This document shows, in pieces, positions 1 to 6,633 of a DNA stretch of 7,836 bases. The DNA is from Pedobacter sp. (GTDB lineage Bacteria > Bacteroidota > Bacteroidia > Sphingobacteriales > Sphingobacteriaceae), in contig SEDG01000151.1 in assembly GCA_004295885.1 (NCBI GenBank), positions 1-7,836 of the forward strand, in the 5' to 3' direction. A program made the position numbers and the translations under genes. The notes below the pieces were generated by a model. That model did no database searches. It saw only the letters and a program-made list of their open reading frames with translations, and had not been told where the DNA came from. Position 1 is the first letter of the stretch; every line of letters starts with the position of its first letter.

Positions 1-983
1 CATTTTATTTAGCTTCAAACCAAATTTATAAGACCATTTTAAACGGGATTGAGCTAAAAAAAAATGAGTCGGTTATTATTGTTCCCGATGATGTTTTGGG
101 TTTCATTTCTTTTGATGGCTTAATCACTGACAATAATTATAAACCTAACATCGCGAGCTGGTCATTTCTGATTAAAAATAATAGTTTAACTTATGCTTTC
201 TCCTTAAAAACATTAATCGCCCATGAGACAAAGTCGAAGTCTAAAAACTTTACTGGGCTTTTTATCGCACATCAAAAAAATGGATTGAAGCCTTTACAAG
301 CAGTTAAGGATGAAGCTGAGGCGATAGAGAAAATAATTAAAGGCGACTTCCTTTTCGACGAAAAAGTAAATACAGCTAGTATTAATAAGGCATTTGAGGA
401 CAGTCAGGTTTTACATATAGGAACTCATGCCTATTTATCTGGCAAAAACCAAGAACCAACATTAGACCTTGATAAGGAAAAACTATTCTTATTTGAACTT
501 TCCGCGAAAAAGCAGGCTCCATCTTTAGTAGTATTAAGTGCCTGTAGAACGGCGGATGGTTTATTGGCCAATGGCGAAGGGATCATTAGCTTATCACGAG
601 GATTTAATGCTATTGGCACTCCTGCAACAATTGCTGGCTTATGGAATGTAAATGATGTAGCGGCTTCTGTTATAATCGGCGATTTCTACAAACATTTGGG
701 TAACCATAAAAGTAGTGGAAAGGCATTACATCAAGCAAAAGTTGATTGGTTAAACAAACCTCAAAACAACAATGCTTTTTATTTACCTTATTATTGGGAT
801 AACCTAATTTATATGGGAACAGACCAGCATATAGAATTGGCAAGTGCTACCAATTGGCTTACAATTTGGAGTATTGGAGCTGGTTTGGTTTTACTATTAT
901 TGATAGTAGTGTTAAGAAGAAGAATCATTAAAGGAATTAAGAAAAAGCCTTGTCATTCCGACTCCGGAGGATTCTATCAGTAA
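1..983 (+). CDS. CHAT-domain (caspase-like) protein, C-terminal membrane anchor, 5' partial
   Basis: The reading frame is open from the left edge (first full codon at 3) to TAA at 981-983, so the gene is cut at its 5' end; a TTG at 96 opens the same frame but is not a believable start, because CHAT-like sequence (VIIVPDDVLGFISFDGL) spans it. The visible 326 residues form a CHAT peptidase domain followed by one membrane helix. The likely catalytic His lies in HIGTHA (codon 426-428) and the Cys in LSACRT (codon 543-545). Downstream come the usual GEG..SLSRGF and GLWNVND blocks and the domain-closing PYYWDNLIYMG. A hydrophobic stretch at about residues 285-305 (AGLVLLLLIVVL) followed by RRRIIKGIKKK predicts a tail anchor with a short basic cytoplasmic end. 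Family knowledge: such Bacteroidota proteins usually carry TPR repeats before CHAT; that part would lie outside the window. The dyad looks intact, so an active protease is inferred; its substrate is unknown. The last 11 residues are encoded by an intergenic repeat. Confidence 0.9.
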   Translation, partial: FYLASNQIYKTILNGIELKKNESVIIVPDDVLGFISFDGLITDNNYKPNIASWSFLIKNNSLTYAFSLKTLIAHETKSKSKNFTGLFIAHQKNGLKPLQAVKDEAEAIEKIIKGDFLFDEKVNTASINKAFEDSQVLHIGTHAYLSGKNQEPTLDLDKEKLFLFELSAKKQAPSLVVLSACRTADGLLANGEGIISLSRGFNAIGTPATIAGLWNVNDVAASVIIGDFYKHLGNHKSSGKALHQAKVDWLNKPQNNNAFYLPYYWDNLIYMGTDQHIELASATNWLTIWSIGAGLVLLLLIVVLRRRIIKGIKKKPCHSDSGGFYQ

Positions 984-1026
984 AATTAATCAAATACAGA
1001 TTCTTCCCGAAGCAGTCGGGACAAGT
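949..1026. repeat. Imperfect inverted repeat pair at the convergent gene junction (REP-like, possible bidirectional terminator)
   Basis: The left arm (949-975) begins CTTGTCATTCCGACTCCGGA and ends GGATTCT. The right arm (999-1026), read on the opposite strand, begins CTTGTCCCGACTGCTTCGGG and ends AAGAATC. The two arms are therefore alignable inverted copies separated by about 23 AT-rich bases. Each arm also has its own short palindrome: CTCCGGAG at 962-969, and a 5-bp stem CCCGA/TCGGG with loop AGCAG at 1006-1020. Such elements are common between genes in Bacteroidota. Their place here, between a plus-strand stop codon and the ends of minus-strand genes, fits a bidirectional transcription end, but no clear T-run follows either stem, so the terminator role is inferred only. 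The left arm overlaps the last codons of the CHAT gene. Confidence 0.7.
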
Positions 1027-1068
1027 TGCTGCGCTACCAATATAAAATCGGTATAAGTCTGAATGACA
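999..1068. repeat. Interrupted copy of the intergenic repeat
   Basis: The intact repeat at 1331-1356 reads GATTCTT, C, GCTGCGCT, CTGAATGACA without gaps. The same blocks occur here in the same order but separated: GATTCTT at 999-1005, then 22 bases holding the CCCGA/TCGGG stem, then GCTGCGCT at 1028-1035, then 23 extra bases (1036-1058), then CTGAATGACA at 1059-1068. The second extra segment contains an imperfect palindrome (ACCAAT...ATCGGT, 1036-1052). This looks like one repeat unit expanded by two short inserts, or a mosaic of related units. The end of the element lies two bases from the stop codon of the small minus-strand remnant. Confidence 0.6.
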
Positions 1069-1070
1069 GA

Positions 1071-1331
1071 TCATTTTACCCTAAAAAACAGTTTCTGCGG
1101 AATACAACCAAATACGAAACTTGTCACTTCGCAAAGCCACAGTTTTAGATCTTGCTTCTCACCTTGGTAGGTTTCTAAATAATAAATCCCACCACCACCA
1201 TGATTTTGCTCTTTAATATGTAATAAGGTTAAGGTTTCTGCATTTTCAAAAGATTGGTCAGACATTTCAATCTCAACGTTCTCAGCATCATTGCCAATTA
1301 AATCCAACCATTGGTCTGCGCCTTCAAATAG
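1071..1331 (-). pseudogene. 5'-truncated small gene remnant, possibly DUF6717-like
   Basis: The minus-strand frame is open from the glgB stop region (about 1376) to TGA at 1073-1071, but no convincing start exists. The only candidates are a TTG at 1307-1305 and an ATG at 1265-1263 (64 residues, MSDQSFENAE...). Upstream of about 1331 the frame reads VIQSAAKNL, which is the translation of the intergenic repeat, not gene sequence. The gene-like part runs FEGADQWLDLIGND..., then a GGGGIYYLE block, then LKLWLCEVTSFVFG, ending QKLFFRVK. From memory this layout (F.xGaD..iD, GG.wY, WLC...kyF...P.kiY) resembles the C-terminal two thirds of small Bacteroidota proteins of the DUF6717 type. That match is tentative and function is unknown. 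If right, the N-terminal section is gone and replaced by the repeat. A short intact hypothetical protein starting at 1265 is the alternative. Confidence 0.45.
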
Positions 1332-1372
1332 ATTCTTCGCTGCGCTCTGAATGACAAATAAACTCTGAATGA
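1331..1372. repeat. Intact intergenic repeat unit plus a partial direct repeat
   Basis: Positions 1331-1356 hold an intact 26-base repeat unit (GATTCTTCGCTGCGCT followed by CTGAATGACA), related to the elements at 949-1068. Its right part, CTCTGAATGA at 1345-1354, recurs as a direct copy at 1363-1372 after an 8-base spacer. On the minus strand the unit reads TGTCATTCAGAGCGCAGCGA then AGAATC, the familiar Bacteroidota intergenic form. It sits between the glgB stop codon (1377-1379) and the small gene remnant, and probably marks the point where that gene lost its 5' end. Confidence 0.65.
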
Positions 1373-1376
1373 TTAA

Positions 1377-3012
1377 TTAAATTCCTCTCTTAAAAACACA
1401 AACCGCTAATGGGGGGATATTTATTAAAATAGATTGCGGAAGTTTATTGTATCCAACACTCTCTGTCTCAAAAACTCCTTCATTTAATTTACCACTGCCA
1501 TAAAATTCCGTAGCATCAGTATTAAAAATCTCTTTCCACTTGCCTTTCATCGGCATACCAAGCCTAAAATTCTCTCTGTAAACTGGCGTTAGGTTCAAAA
1601 TAATTACTAAAGTATCCTTTGCCTTTTCTGCCTTTCTTGCATATACATAAATCGAGTTGTCGACATTATCTGCGTCTATCCATTCAAAACCCTCATGAGA
1701 AAAGTTGTATTTATATAAAGCCGATTCTTTACGATAAAGGAAATTTAAAGCCCTAACCAATCGCTGCATTCCTTTATGAGGCGCATATTGCAATAAGTCC
1801 CAGCTCAACGATTCAGTAAAAGATGGTATGCACACCTTTATAATTGCCATAAATGGCTTCATTTAAATCTTTCAGAAACTGGATGGCCCCCAAATTTTCA
1901 CTTCCGCCAAATTCATTTGTTCCCGCTTCTTCAGCTGTTCTAGAGAAATCAAAATATAACATCGAAGCTACTGCATCAACCCTTAAACCATCTGCATGAA
2001 ATTGGTCGATCCAGAACATCGCATTGCTAATTAAAAAAGAACGAACTTCATTTCTGTCGTAATTAAAAATGTACGACTTCCAATCGGGATGAAAACCTTT
2101 ACGCATATCCGCATGCTCGTATAAATGAGTTCCATCAAAATTGAACAAGCCGTTAGCATCTCCTGGAAAATGTGATGGAACCCAATCCAGGATTACCGCA
2201 ATATTGTTCTGGTGTAGTTCCTCAATTAGATACATCAAATCTTGCGGAGAACCATGCCTAGAGCTAGCGGCAAAATATCCCGTGATCTGATATCCCCAAG
2301 ATGGGTAATATGGATATTCCATGATGGGCAATAGCTCAACATGCGTAAAGCCCATTTCTAAAATATATGGAACAAGCGTATTTGCTATTTCGCCATAACT
2401 TAAAACTCGCTCTGGATTACCGGGATCTCGCTGCCAAGAGCCTAAATGCAGCTCATAAACTGATATGGGTTGGTCTAAAGCATTTAATTTTGGTCTTTTA
2501 GCAAGCCAAGCTTTGTCTTTCCAAGTATAATCGGTATCCCAAACTATAGAAGCTTTTTGAGGGGGATGTTCCCATCTTAACGCATAAGGATCTCCTTTTT
2601 CTATATCACTCCCATCAAAACCTTTGATAAAATATTTATAAACCTCGCCTTTTGCTACGTAAGGAATAAAACCTTCCCAAATACCAGAAGTATCCCAACG
2701 CTTATATAATTGATGACTTTCTTTATTCCATTCATTAAAACCACCCATTACAGCAACCTCTTGTGCATTTGGCGCCCAAACTGAGAAATAAGTACCTGCC
2801 GTTTTATTTACAGTTAGTAAATGCGCACCCATTTTTTCATACAAGCGAAAATGTTTTCCAGATATGAAAAGAGCTATATCAAAATCGGTTAATAAACTAT
2901 GAACCCAAACGCGTTTGCTATAATCTATAAACGGATTCGCTTTTTTTATTGCCTTTGCCTCTTTAACTGCCACCTTTGTTTTAATTGTGGAATTTTTCTT
3001 TGTATTGGACAT
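1377..3012 (-). pseudogene. glgB: 1,4-alpha-glucan (glycogen) branching enzyme, disrupted by internal deletion and frameshift
   Basis: Two minus-strand frames make up one GlgB. The N-terminal part (ATG at 3012 to TGA at 1815-1813, 399 residues) has a lysine-rich start, a CBM48-type beta-sandwich (about 71-165, YFSVWAPNAQEVAVMGGFNEWN), then the GH13 barrel with YELHLGSWQR, DWVPSHFP (276-283) and the nucleophile Asp346 in DGLRVDAVASM. It ends GGSENLGAIQFL...GVHTI, just before the conserved AEEST block. The C-terminal part continues in another frame from about 1820 as FTESLSWDLLQY, MQRLVRALNFLYR, GFEWID, EIFNTDATEFYGSG and PPLAVCVF to TAA at 1379-1377. Compared with E. coli GlgB, about 120 residues are missing, including the acid/base Glu of AEES and the SHDEVVHGK histidine/aspartate block. 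Family function: alpha-1,6 branching of glycogen in the cytoplasm. No active enzyme is expected. Last gene of the minus-strand cluster. Confidence 0.88.
1812..1826 (-). other. glgB deletion/frameshift junction
   Basis: In this stretch the coding meaning switches frame. The upstream frame reads GVHTI and then two nonsense residues and TGA (1815-1813). The downstream frame picks up true GlgB sequence as FTESLSWDLL. The removed segment is estimated at about 360 bases and cannot be a multiple of three. No insertion sequence or long direct repeat lies at the junction, so slippage or recombination between short matching sequences, or an assembly error, are the simplest explanations. Confidence 0.75.
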
Positions 3013-3124
3013 ATTCGGTTTTCAGTTAAAAGTTTCAGGTGGCGATAACCAGTTAAGCATTAATTTATACAGTCCTAATTTACTTTTTTAAACAGAGTAA
3101 ATCAGATTTATTTTTTTCATCTGG

Positions 3125-3144
3125 TGTTGGTGTTCCCGCCAACA
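3125..3144. other. Intergenic hairpin downstream of the ABC ATPase
   Basis: A 6-bp perfect stem, TGTTGG (3125-3130) with CCAACA (3139-3144), closes an 8-base loop. It lies 11 bases past the TGA of the ABC ATPase (3158-3156), in the 143-base gap before glgB. In the direction of transcription (minus) the stem is followed by an A-rich, not T-rich, run, so it does not look like a standard intrinsic terminator. It may be an RNA stability element, an attenuator or a decayed repeat. The rest of the gap (3013-3124) is AT-rich and shows no promoter I can defend. Confidence 0.4.
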
Positions 3145-3155
3145 ATTTAACATTT

Positions 3156-3806
3156 TCAATTTGGCAAATAACCGTATAACCTTAAATCATCTTCACAATT
3201 GATATTATAGTTACAGCCATTATTTATCAGCATTACTCGAGATGAAACTTCTAATATTTTACTGTATTGATGATCGGTTACGATAAATCCTTTTTCGCCT
3301 TTTAGCAGTTGAATGTGCACTTTAATCTCCTCTATAACCAAAGGTGATAACTGTGAAAAAGGCTCATCTAACAACACGTAATTGGCATCACTATACATCA
3401 TCAGCAATGTTTCTACCAACCTTCTATAACCACCAGATAAATTACCAATTGACCCGTTTAGGTTATCCTTGAAAACATCTATTTGTAGGATTTGTTCTTT
3501 AAATCTACCGATATATAAATCTATTAAATCCTTAATTTTTAGATAATGAGGGATAAAATATCCTTGAGGTAAGTATGCAATTTGATTGGTTAAATATCCT
3601 TTTTGAATAATTTCCCCATCCAATTTAAGATGTTTAAAATGAGGTTTTACAGCGCCAAATATAATCTTCAACAAGGTTGATTTTCCTGAGCCATTTCTGC
3701 CCAACACCCCCACAACTTCTCCAATCTTACAGTTCAAAAAAACACTGCTTAATATTTCTCTTTCGCTAAAGCGATGGTTTACGCTATCTATATATAACTC
3801 TTGCAT
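3156..3806 (-). CDS. ABC transporter ATP-binding protein, LptB-like
   Basis: A single 216-residue nucleotide-binding domain with every core motif: Walker A GRNGSGKST (36-44), Q-loop Gln81 in YLPQ, signature LSGGYRR (123-129), Walker B YVLLDEPF (143-150, Glu148), D-loop SQLSP, and H-loop His179 in TDH. The TDHQYSKILEVSSRV end and the closing RLYGYLP resemble the LptB/LivF group, hence 'LptB-like'; the cargo cannot be told from sequence. The start chosen is the ATG at 3806 (MQELYIDSV), because the beta strand typical of ABC domains begins there; the frame stays open to an ATG at 3845, which adds 13 residues unlike the family. With this start the gene overlaps the stop of the upstream membrane protein by 19 bases, suggesting translational coupling and a shared complex. 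Being cytosolic without its own membrane part, it needs a partner, and the neighbour is the natural one. Odd points are Tyr after LSGG and Ser-Pro in the D-loop instead of the usual Asp-Pro. Confidence 0.9.
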   Translation of the reverse strand: MQELYIDSVNHRFSEREILSSVFLNCKIGEVVGVLGRNGSGKSTLLKIIFGAVKPHFKHLKLDGEIIQKGYLTNQIAYLPQGYFIPHYLKIKDLIDLYIGRFKEQILQIDVFKDNLNGSIGNLSGGYRRLVETLLMMYSDANYVLLDEPFSQLSPLVIEEIKVHIQLLKGEKGFIVTDHQYSKILEVSSRVMLINNGCNYNINCEDDLRLYGYLPN

Positions 3807-4111
3807 AAATAGCAAATCATTAAGAGCATCATAAAAAATAAACAATCTAAACTAAAAAATGTACCGAGAATTCTTCTATAGCTAAGTCCTAGATTTCTGT
3901 AATAGAACAACCGTTGCGCAAAAAACAGTTTTTCGATCGCTAGCGTAAATGCATATCCAACGAGTTTTAACGCAATTACAATGTTGTAAAGATTAACCTT
4001 GTCAAAACCCTTCAAGAAAAAAAGATAGGCCAGATAAAAACTAAGGCTAAAATTTAAGAAGGCCACTAACTTGAAATGATGAATATAAATAAATCTCAAT
4101 TTCTTTAGCAT
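3788..4111 (-). CDS. Small integral membrane protein paired with the ABC ATPase
   Basis: I do not recognise a named family. The 107 residues start MLKKLRFIYIHHFKLV at the ATG at 4111 and end CYLCKSYI. Three hydrophobic segments are visible: about 15-34 (LVAFLNFSLSFYLAYLFFLK), 41-62 (around IVIALKLVGYAF) and 82-104 (ILGTFFSL...MMLLMICYL). Between helices 2 and 3 lies a basic, aromatic loop, QRLFYYRNLGLSYRR, which could act as the coupling surface for the ATPase; this is inference. The N-terminus is basic and has no cleavable signal peptide, so it probably stays inside. The start is 23 bases after the GH31 stop, and the stop overlaps the ABC ATPase start by 19 bases. It is far smaller than normal ABC permeases (five or six helices), so a working transporter would need several copies or another protein. 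A non-transport role is equally open. Confidence 0.8.
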   Translation of the reverse strand: MLKKLRFIYIHHFKLVAFLNFSLSFYLAYLFFLKGFDKVNLYNIVIALKLVGYAFTLAIEKLFFAQRLFYYRNLGLSYRRILGTFFSLDCLFFMMLLMICYLCKSYI

Positions 4112-4134
4112 TTCTTAAATTTTAGCCTGTGATA

Positions 4135-6606
4135 TTAAGCGCCTATAATTTTAATATGGATGAAGTTTTTATTCGATTTAAATCTTAAACGTTGGCGTTC
4201 ATCAATGCTGAAATCTGTTTCTTTATCATCAACAAAAACCTTGCTGATTTTAAATGGCACTCCAATTATATTAAAATCGTATAATTCGTAATTTGGCGTA
4301 TAAAGACCTTCGACGGCTTGCTGGATAAATAAGTTTTTACCGTCGCCTCTTACGCTAAACTTCTTCTCTAGGTAAATGTCTTGCTCGTAAGCAAAAGTAT
4401 CACCATGATCTTCAAACAAGAAAGAATTTACTTCGTAATCCGCATAATAAACATTTAACCAAACTTCATCTATTGGTTTTTCGCCAACATATTGCATTAC
4501 TGGGTATTCTGGAATAACAGAACCTGCCCTTACAAATAATGGCATATCTTCTAATGGTGCATCAATATTGTACTCTTTACCACCATCTAGTAATTGATGT
4601 GTCCAGAAATTATACCATTGGCCTTTTGGCAAATAAACAATTCTTGAAACTGCGCCTTGTTCTAAAACAGGGCAAACCAAAATTTTATCGCCAAAAGTAA
4701 ATTCATCCTGACGATAGTGGTTACCAATATTTTCTTGCTCTAACATGGCTAAGGGTCTCAAAATCGGGAACCCATAACGATGATGTTCCCAAAAAACCGA
4801 ATAGATGTAAGGCATTAAGCGATAACGTAATTCTATAAATTTGCGGTTAATCGCCGTGAAAGGCTCGCCAAAGCTCCACGGTTCACGTTCTGAGGTATCA
4901 CCAGCAGAGTGCGCTCTCATGAATGGAGAAAACGTGCCTAATTGAATCCATCTGGTAAATAATTCGCCATCTGGTTCTCCGCTAAATCCACCTATATCCG
5001 TTCCACAAAAAGGAACACCTGAAATAGACATGCGCTGACATTGGATATTGCCTAATTTTAAATGCTCCCATGTCGCTACGTTATCGCCAGTCCAAACACT
5101 TGCATAACGTTGCATACCAGAATAACCTGCTCTAGTAATAGTAAATGGACGTTTATTACGCATTAACTTTTTCAAGCCATCATACGTGGAGCGTACCATT
5201 TGCATACCGTAAACGTTATGCGCTTTACGATGAGAACCTCTGTAGCCATCGTAATTATGTCTAACATCATTTGGAAAAGTTCCAGCACCAAAAACGGCAG
5301 GTTCATTCATGTCGTTCCAAACACCTGCCACTTCTAAATCTACTAGCTCTTTATATAAACCACCCCACCATTCTCTTACAGTTGGATTAGTAAAATCTGG
5401 GAATTGGCATCTTCCTGGCCAAACATGGCCTTCCATGAAATAATCATCGCTACGGCGACAGAAGAAATTATTCTCTTTTCCTTCTTTAAACACCCAATAA
5501 TTATCGTCTACTTTAATTCCTGGATCTATCATCACAACGGTTTTCATTCCAATGTTTAATAAATCCTTGATCATCTTTTTAGGATCTGGAAAGTATTTTT
5601 TGTTCCATGTGAAACAACGATAGCCATCCATGTAATCAATGTCTAGGTATATCGCATCACAAGGGATTTGGCGTGATCTAAAACCTTCGGCCACTTCTCT
5701 CACTTTGCTCTCTGGATAGTAACTCCATCTACATTGATGATAACCTAATGCCCATTTTGGTGGTAATTGATGAGTTCCTGTTAAAGTTTGGTAGCGTTTA
5801 ACCACATCCATCATGTGCGGACCGTGGATGTAATAATATTGCAATTCGCCACCATCAGCCCAAAAGCTGGTTTTCTCGTTGTTCTCTCTTCCAAAATCGA
5901 AATAAGAGCGGAAAGTATTATCGAAGAAAATTCCATATCCAGCACCTTCATGAATGCCGATATAGAAAGGAATGGTACGATATAAGGGGTCTTGATCCCA
6001 GCCAAAAGAGTATGCGTCAGTATTCCAATTTTGGAACTTTCTGCCACGTAAGTTCATGTTACCCGACTTATCGCCTAAGCCGAAGAAATTTTCTTCTTTC
6101 AAACATTCTTTTGTCGCATAAACATAATAACCACCAAACTCAACGTTTTCTTCCCAATGCATAGGAGAAGCATCTTGGCTCATCACCATAGATGTTGCAT
6201 TGTCTACAAAGGAAACTAAAAAATCTTCCTTCCTAACTTTACAGGTTACCGTATTGGTCGAAATAGAATAATACTCATCGTTTTCTTCTAACCTAAAGGT
6301 GGTTACTTTCTGATCTACAACGGGAACAGCGTAAGAAAAATCATCCAAAAAAACACCATGCGGCGCTAATCTAACTCTAATAATTTCGTCACTAACCACC
6401 CTAACTTCTACCTTTGCGTTACCATCAGAAAAGTAAAATTTATTCCCTTCTTTTTTAACCTTCGTAACTGTAGTTAAGTATTGTTTAACTATCGGTTTTA
6501 GGTCGGTAACAGGGTTATTAAGGTGTTGGATTATTTCTTCTGTATTTTCTCCTCCAATTGTTTCTGCTAAAATTTGTTTCTCGTCACTATTCGTATCTTC
6601 TGCCAT
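4135..6606 (-). CDS. Cytoplasmic GH31 family alpha-glucosidase
   Basis: The 823 residues show the full GH31 order. After an acidic N-terminal stretch (1-40) come an N-terminal beta-sandwich with FFGLGDKSG (174-182), the barrel start LPPKWALGYHQCRWSYY (281-297), LDIDYMDGY (321-329), the nucleophile Asp432 in WNDMNEP, the acid/base Asp508 in WTGDN, and MRAHSAGDTSEREPW (563-577). The C-terminal sandwich follows from about 640, ending in a DUF5110-like part with LFEDHGDTFAYE (730-741). All catalytic residues are present. Family role: retaining exo-hydrolysis of terminal alpha-glucosides, most often alpha-1,4 in maltose-like sugars; linkage preference cannot be fixed from sequence. The first residues, MAEDTNSDEK, are not a signal peptide, so it acts in the cytoplasm, in keeping with the sugar symporter gene 27 bases upstream. 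The start at 6606 is supported by that gap. A similarity to ER/lysosomal GH31 enzymes in NEP-region residues is usual in Bacteroidota. Confidence 0.95.
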   Translation of the reverse strand: MAEDTNSDEKQILAETIGGENTEEIIQHLNNPVTDLKPIVKQYLTTVTKVKKEGNKFYFSDGNAKVEVRVVSDEIIRVRLAPHGVFLDDFSYAVPVVDQKVTTFRLEENDEYYSISTNTVTCKVRKEDFLVSFVDNATSMVMSQDASPMHWEENVEFGGYYVYATKECLKEENFFGLGDKSGNMNLRGRKFQNWNTDAYSFGWDQDPLYRTIPFYIGIHEGAGYGIFFDNTFRSYFDFGRENNEKTSFWADGGELQYYYIHGPHMMDVVKRYQTLTGTHQLPPKWALGYHQCRWSYYPESKVREVAEGFRSRQIPCDAIYLDIDYMDGYRCFTWNKKYFPDPKKMIKDLLNIGMKTVVMIDPGIKVDDNYWVFKEGKENNFFCRRSDDYFMEGHVWPGRCQFPDFTNPTVREWWGGLYKELVDLEVAGVWNDMNEPAVFGAGTFPNDVRHNYDGYRGSHRKAHNVYGMQMVRSTYDGLKKLMRNKRPFTITRAGYSGMQRYASVWTGDNVATWEHLKLGNIQCQRMSISGVPFCGTDIGGFSGEPDGELFTRWIQLGTFSPFMRAHSAGDTSEREPWSFGEPFTAINRKFIELRYRLMPYIYSVFWEHHRYGFPILRPLAMLEQENIGNHYRQDEFTFGDKILVCPVLEQGAVSRIVYLPKGQWYNFWTHQLLDGGKEYNIDAPLEDMPLFVRAGSVIPEYPVMQYVGEKPIDEVWLNVYYADYEVNSFLFEDHGDTFAYEQDIYLEKKFSVRGDGKNLFIQQAVEGLYTPNYELYDFNIIGVPFKISKVFVDDKETDFSIDERQRLRFKSNKNFIHIKIIGA

Positions 6607-6633
6607 AAATATTTTATCAAAGGTATTTCTCCA

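Noticed and set aside
96..98. TTG start for the CHAT gene
   Set aside because: CHAT-like sequence continues upstream in frame to the window edge, so the true start is outside.
431..619. Minus-strand open frame of 62 codons
   Set aside because: It lies wholly inside the CHAT domain coding sequence, across its catalytic Cys region, and its translation shows no domain character.
949..1372. CRISPR array
   Set aside because: The repeats are few, unequal in length and orientation, and without regular spacers; they fit REP-like intergenic elements instead.
1377..1862. A separate 161-residue protein
   Set aside because: Its first 14 residues are a frame-shifted reading of the upstream glgB part; the rest is the GlgB C-terminal domain. 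It is the tail of the broken gene, not an independent gene.
3807..3845. Longer ABC ATPase starting at the ATG at 3845
   Set aside because: The 13 added residues (MFIFYDALNDLLF) do not fit the start of an ABC domain and derive from the coding sequence of the overlapping membrane protein.
5788..6047. Two open frames (plus 5788-5985 and minus 5811-6047)
   Set aside because: Both are out-of-frame readings inside the well-conserved GH31 gene, with no independent features.
6607..6633. Possible Bacteroidota promoter before GH31 (TACCTTTG fits the TAnnTTTG -7 box on the minus strand)
   Set aside because: It would start transcription only a few bases before the ATG, and the nearest upstream TTTG is too close (14 bases) for the usual -33 spacing. 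The 27-base gap fits an operon better.
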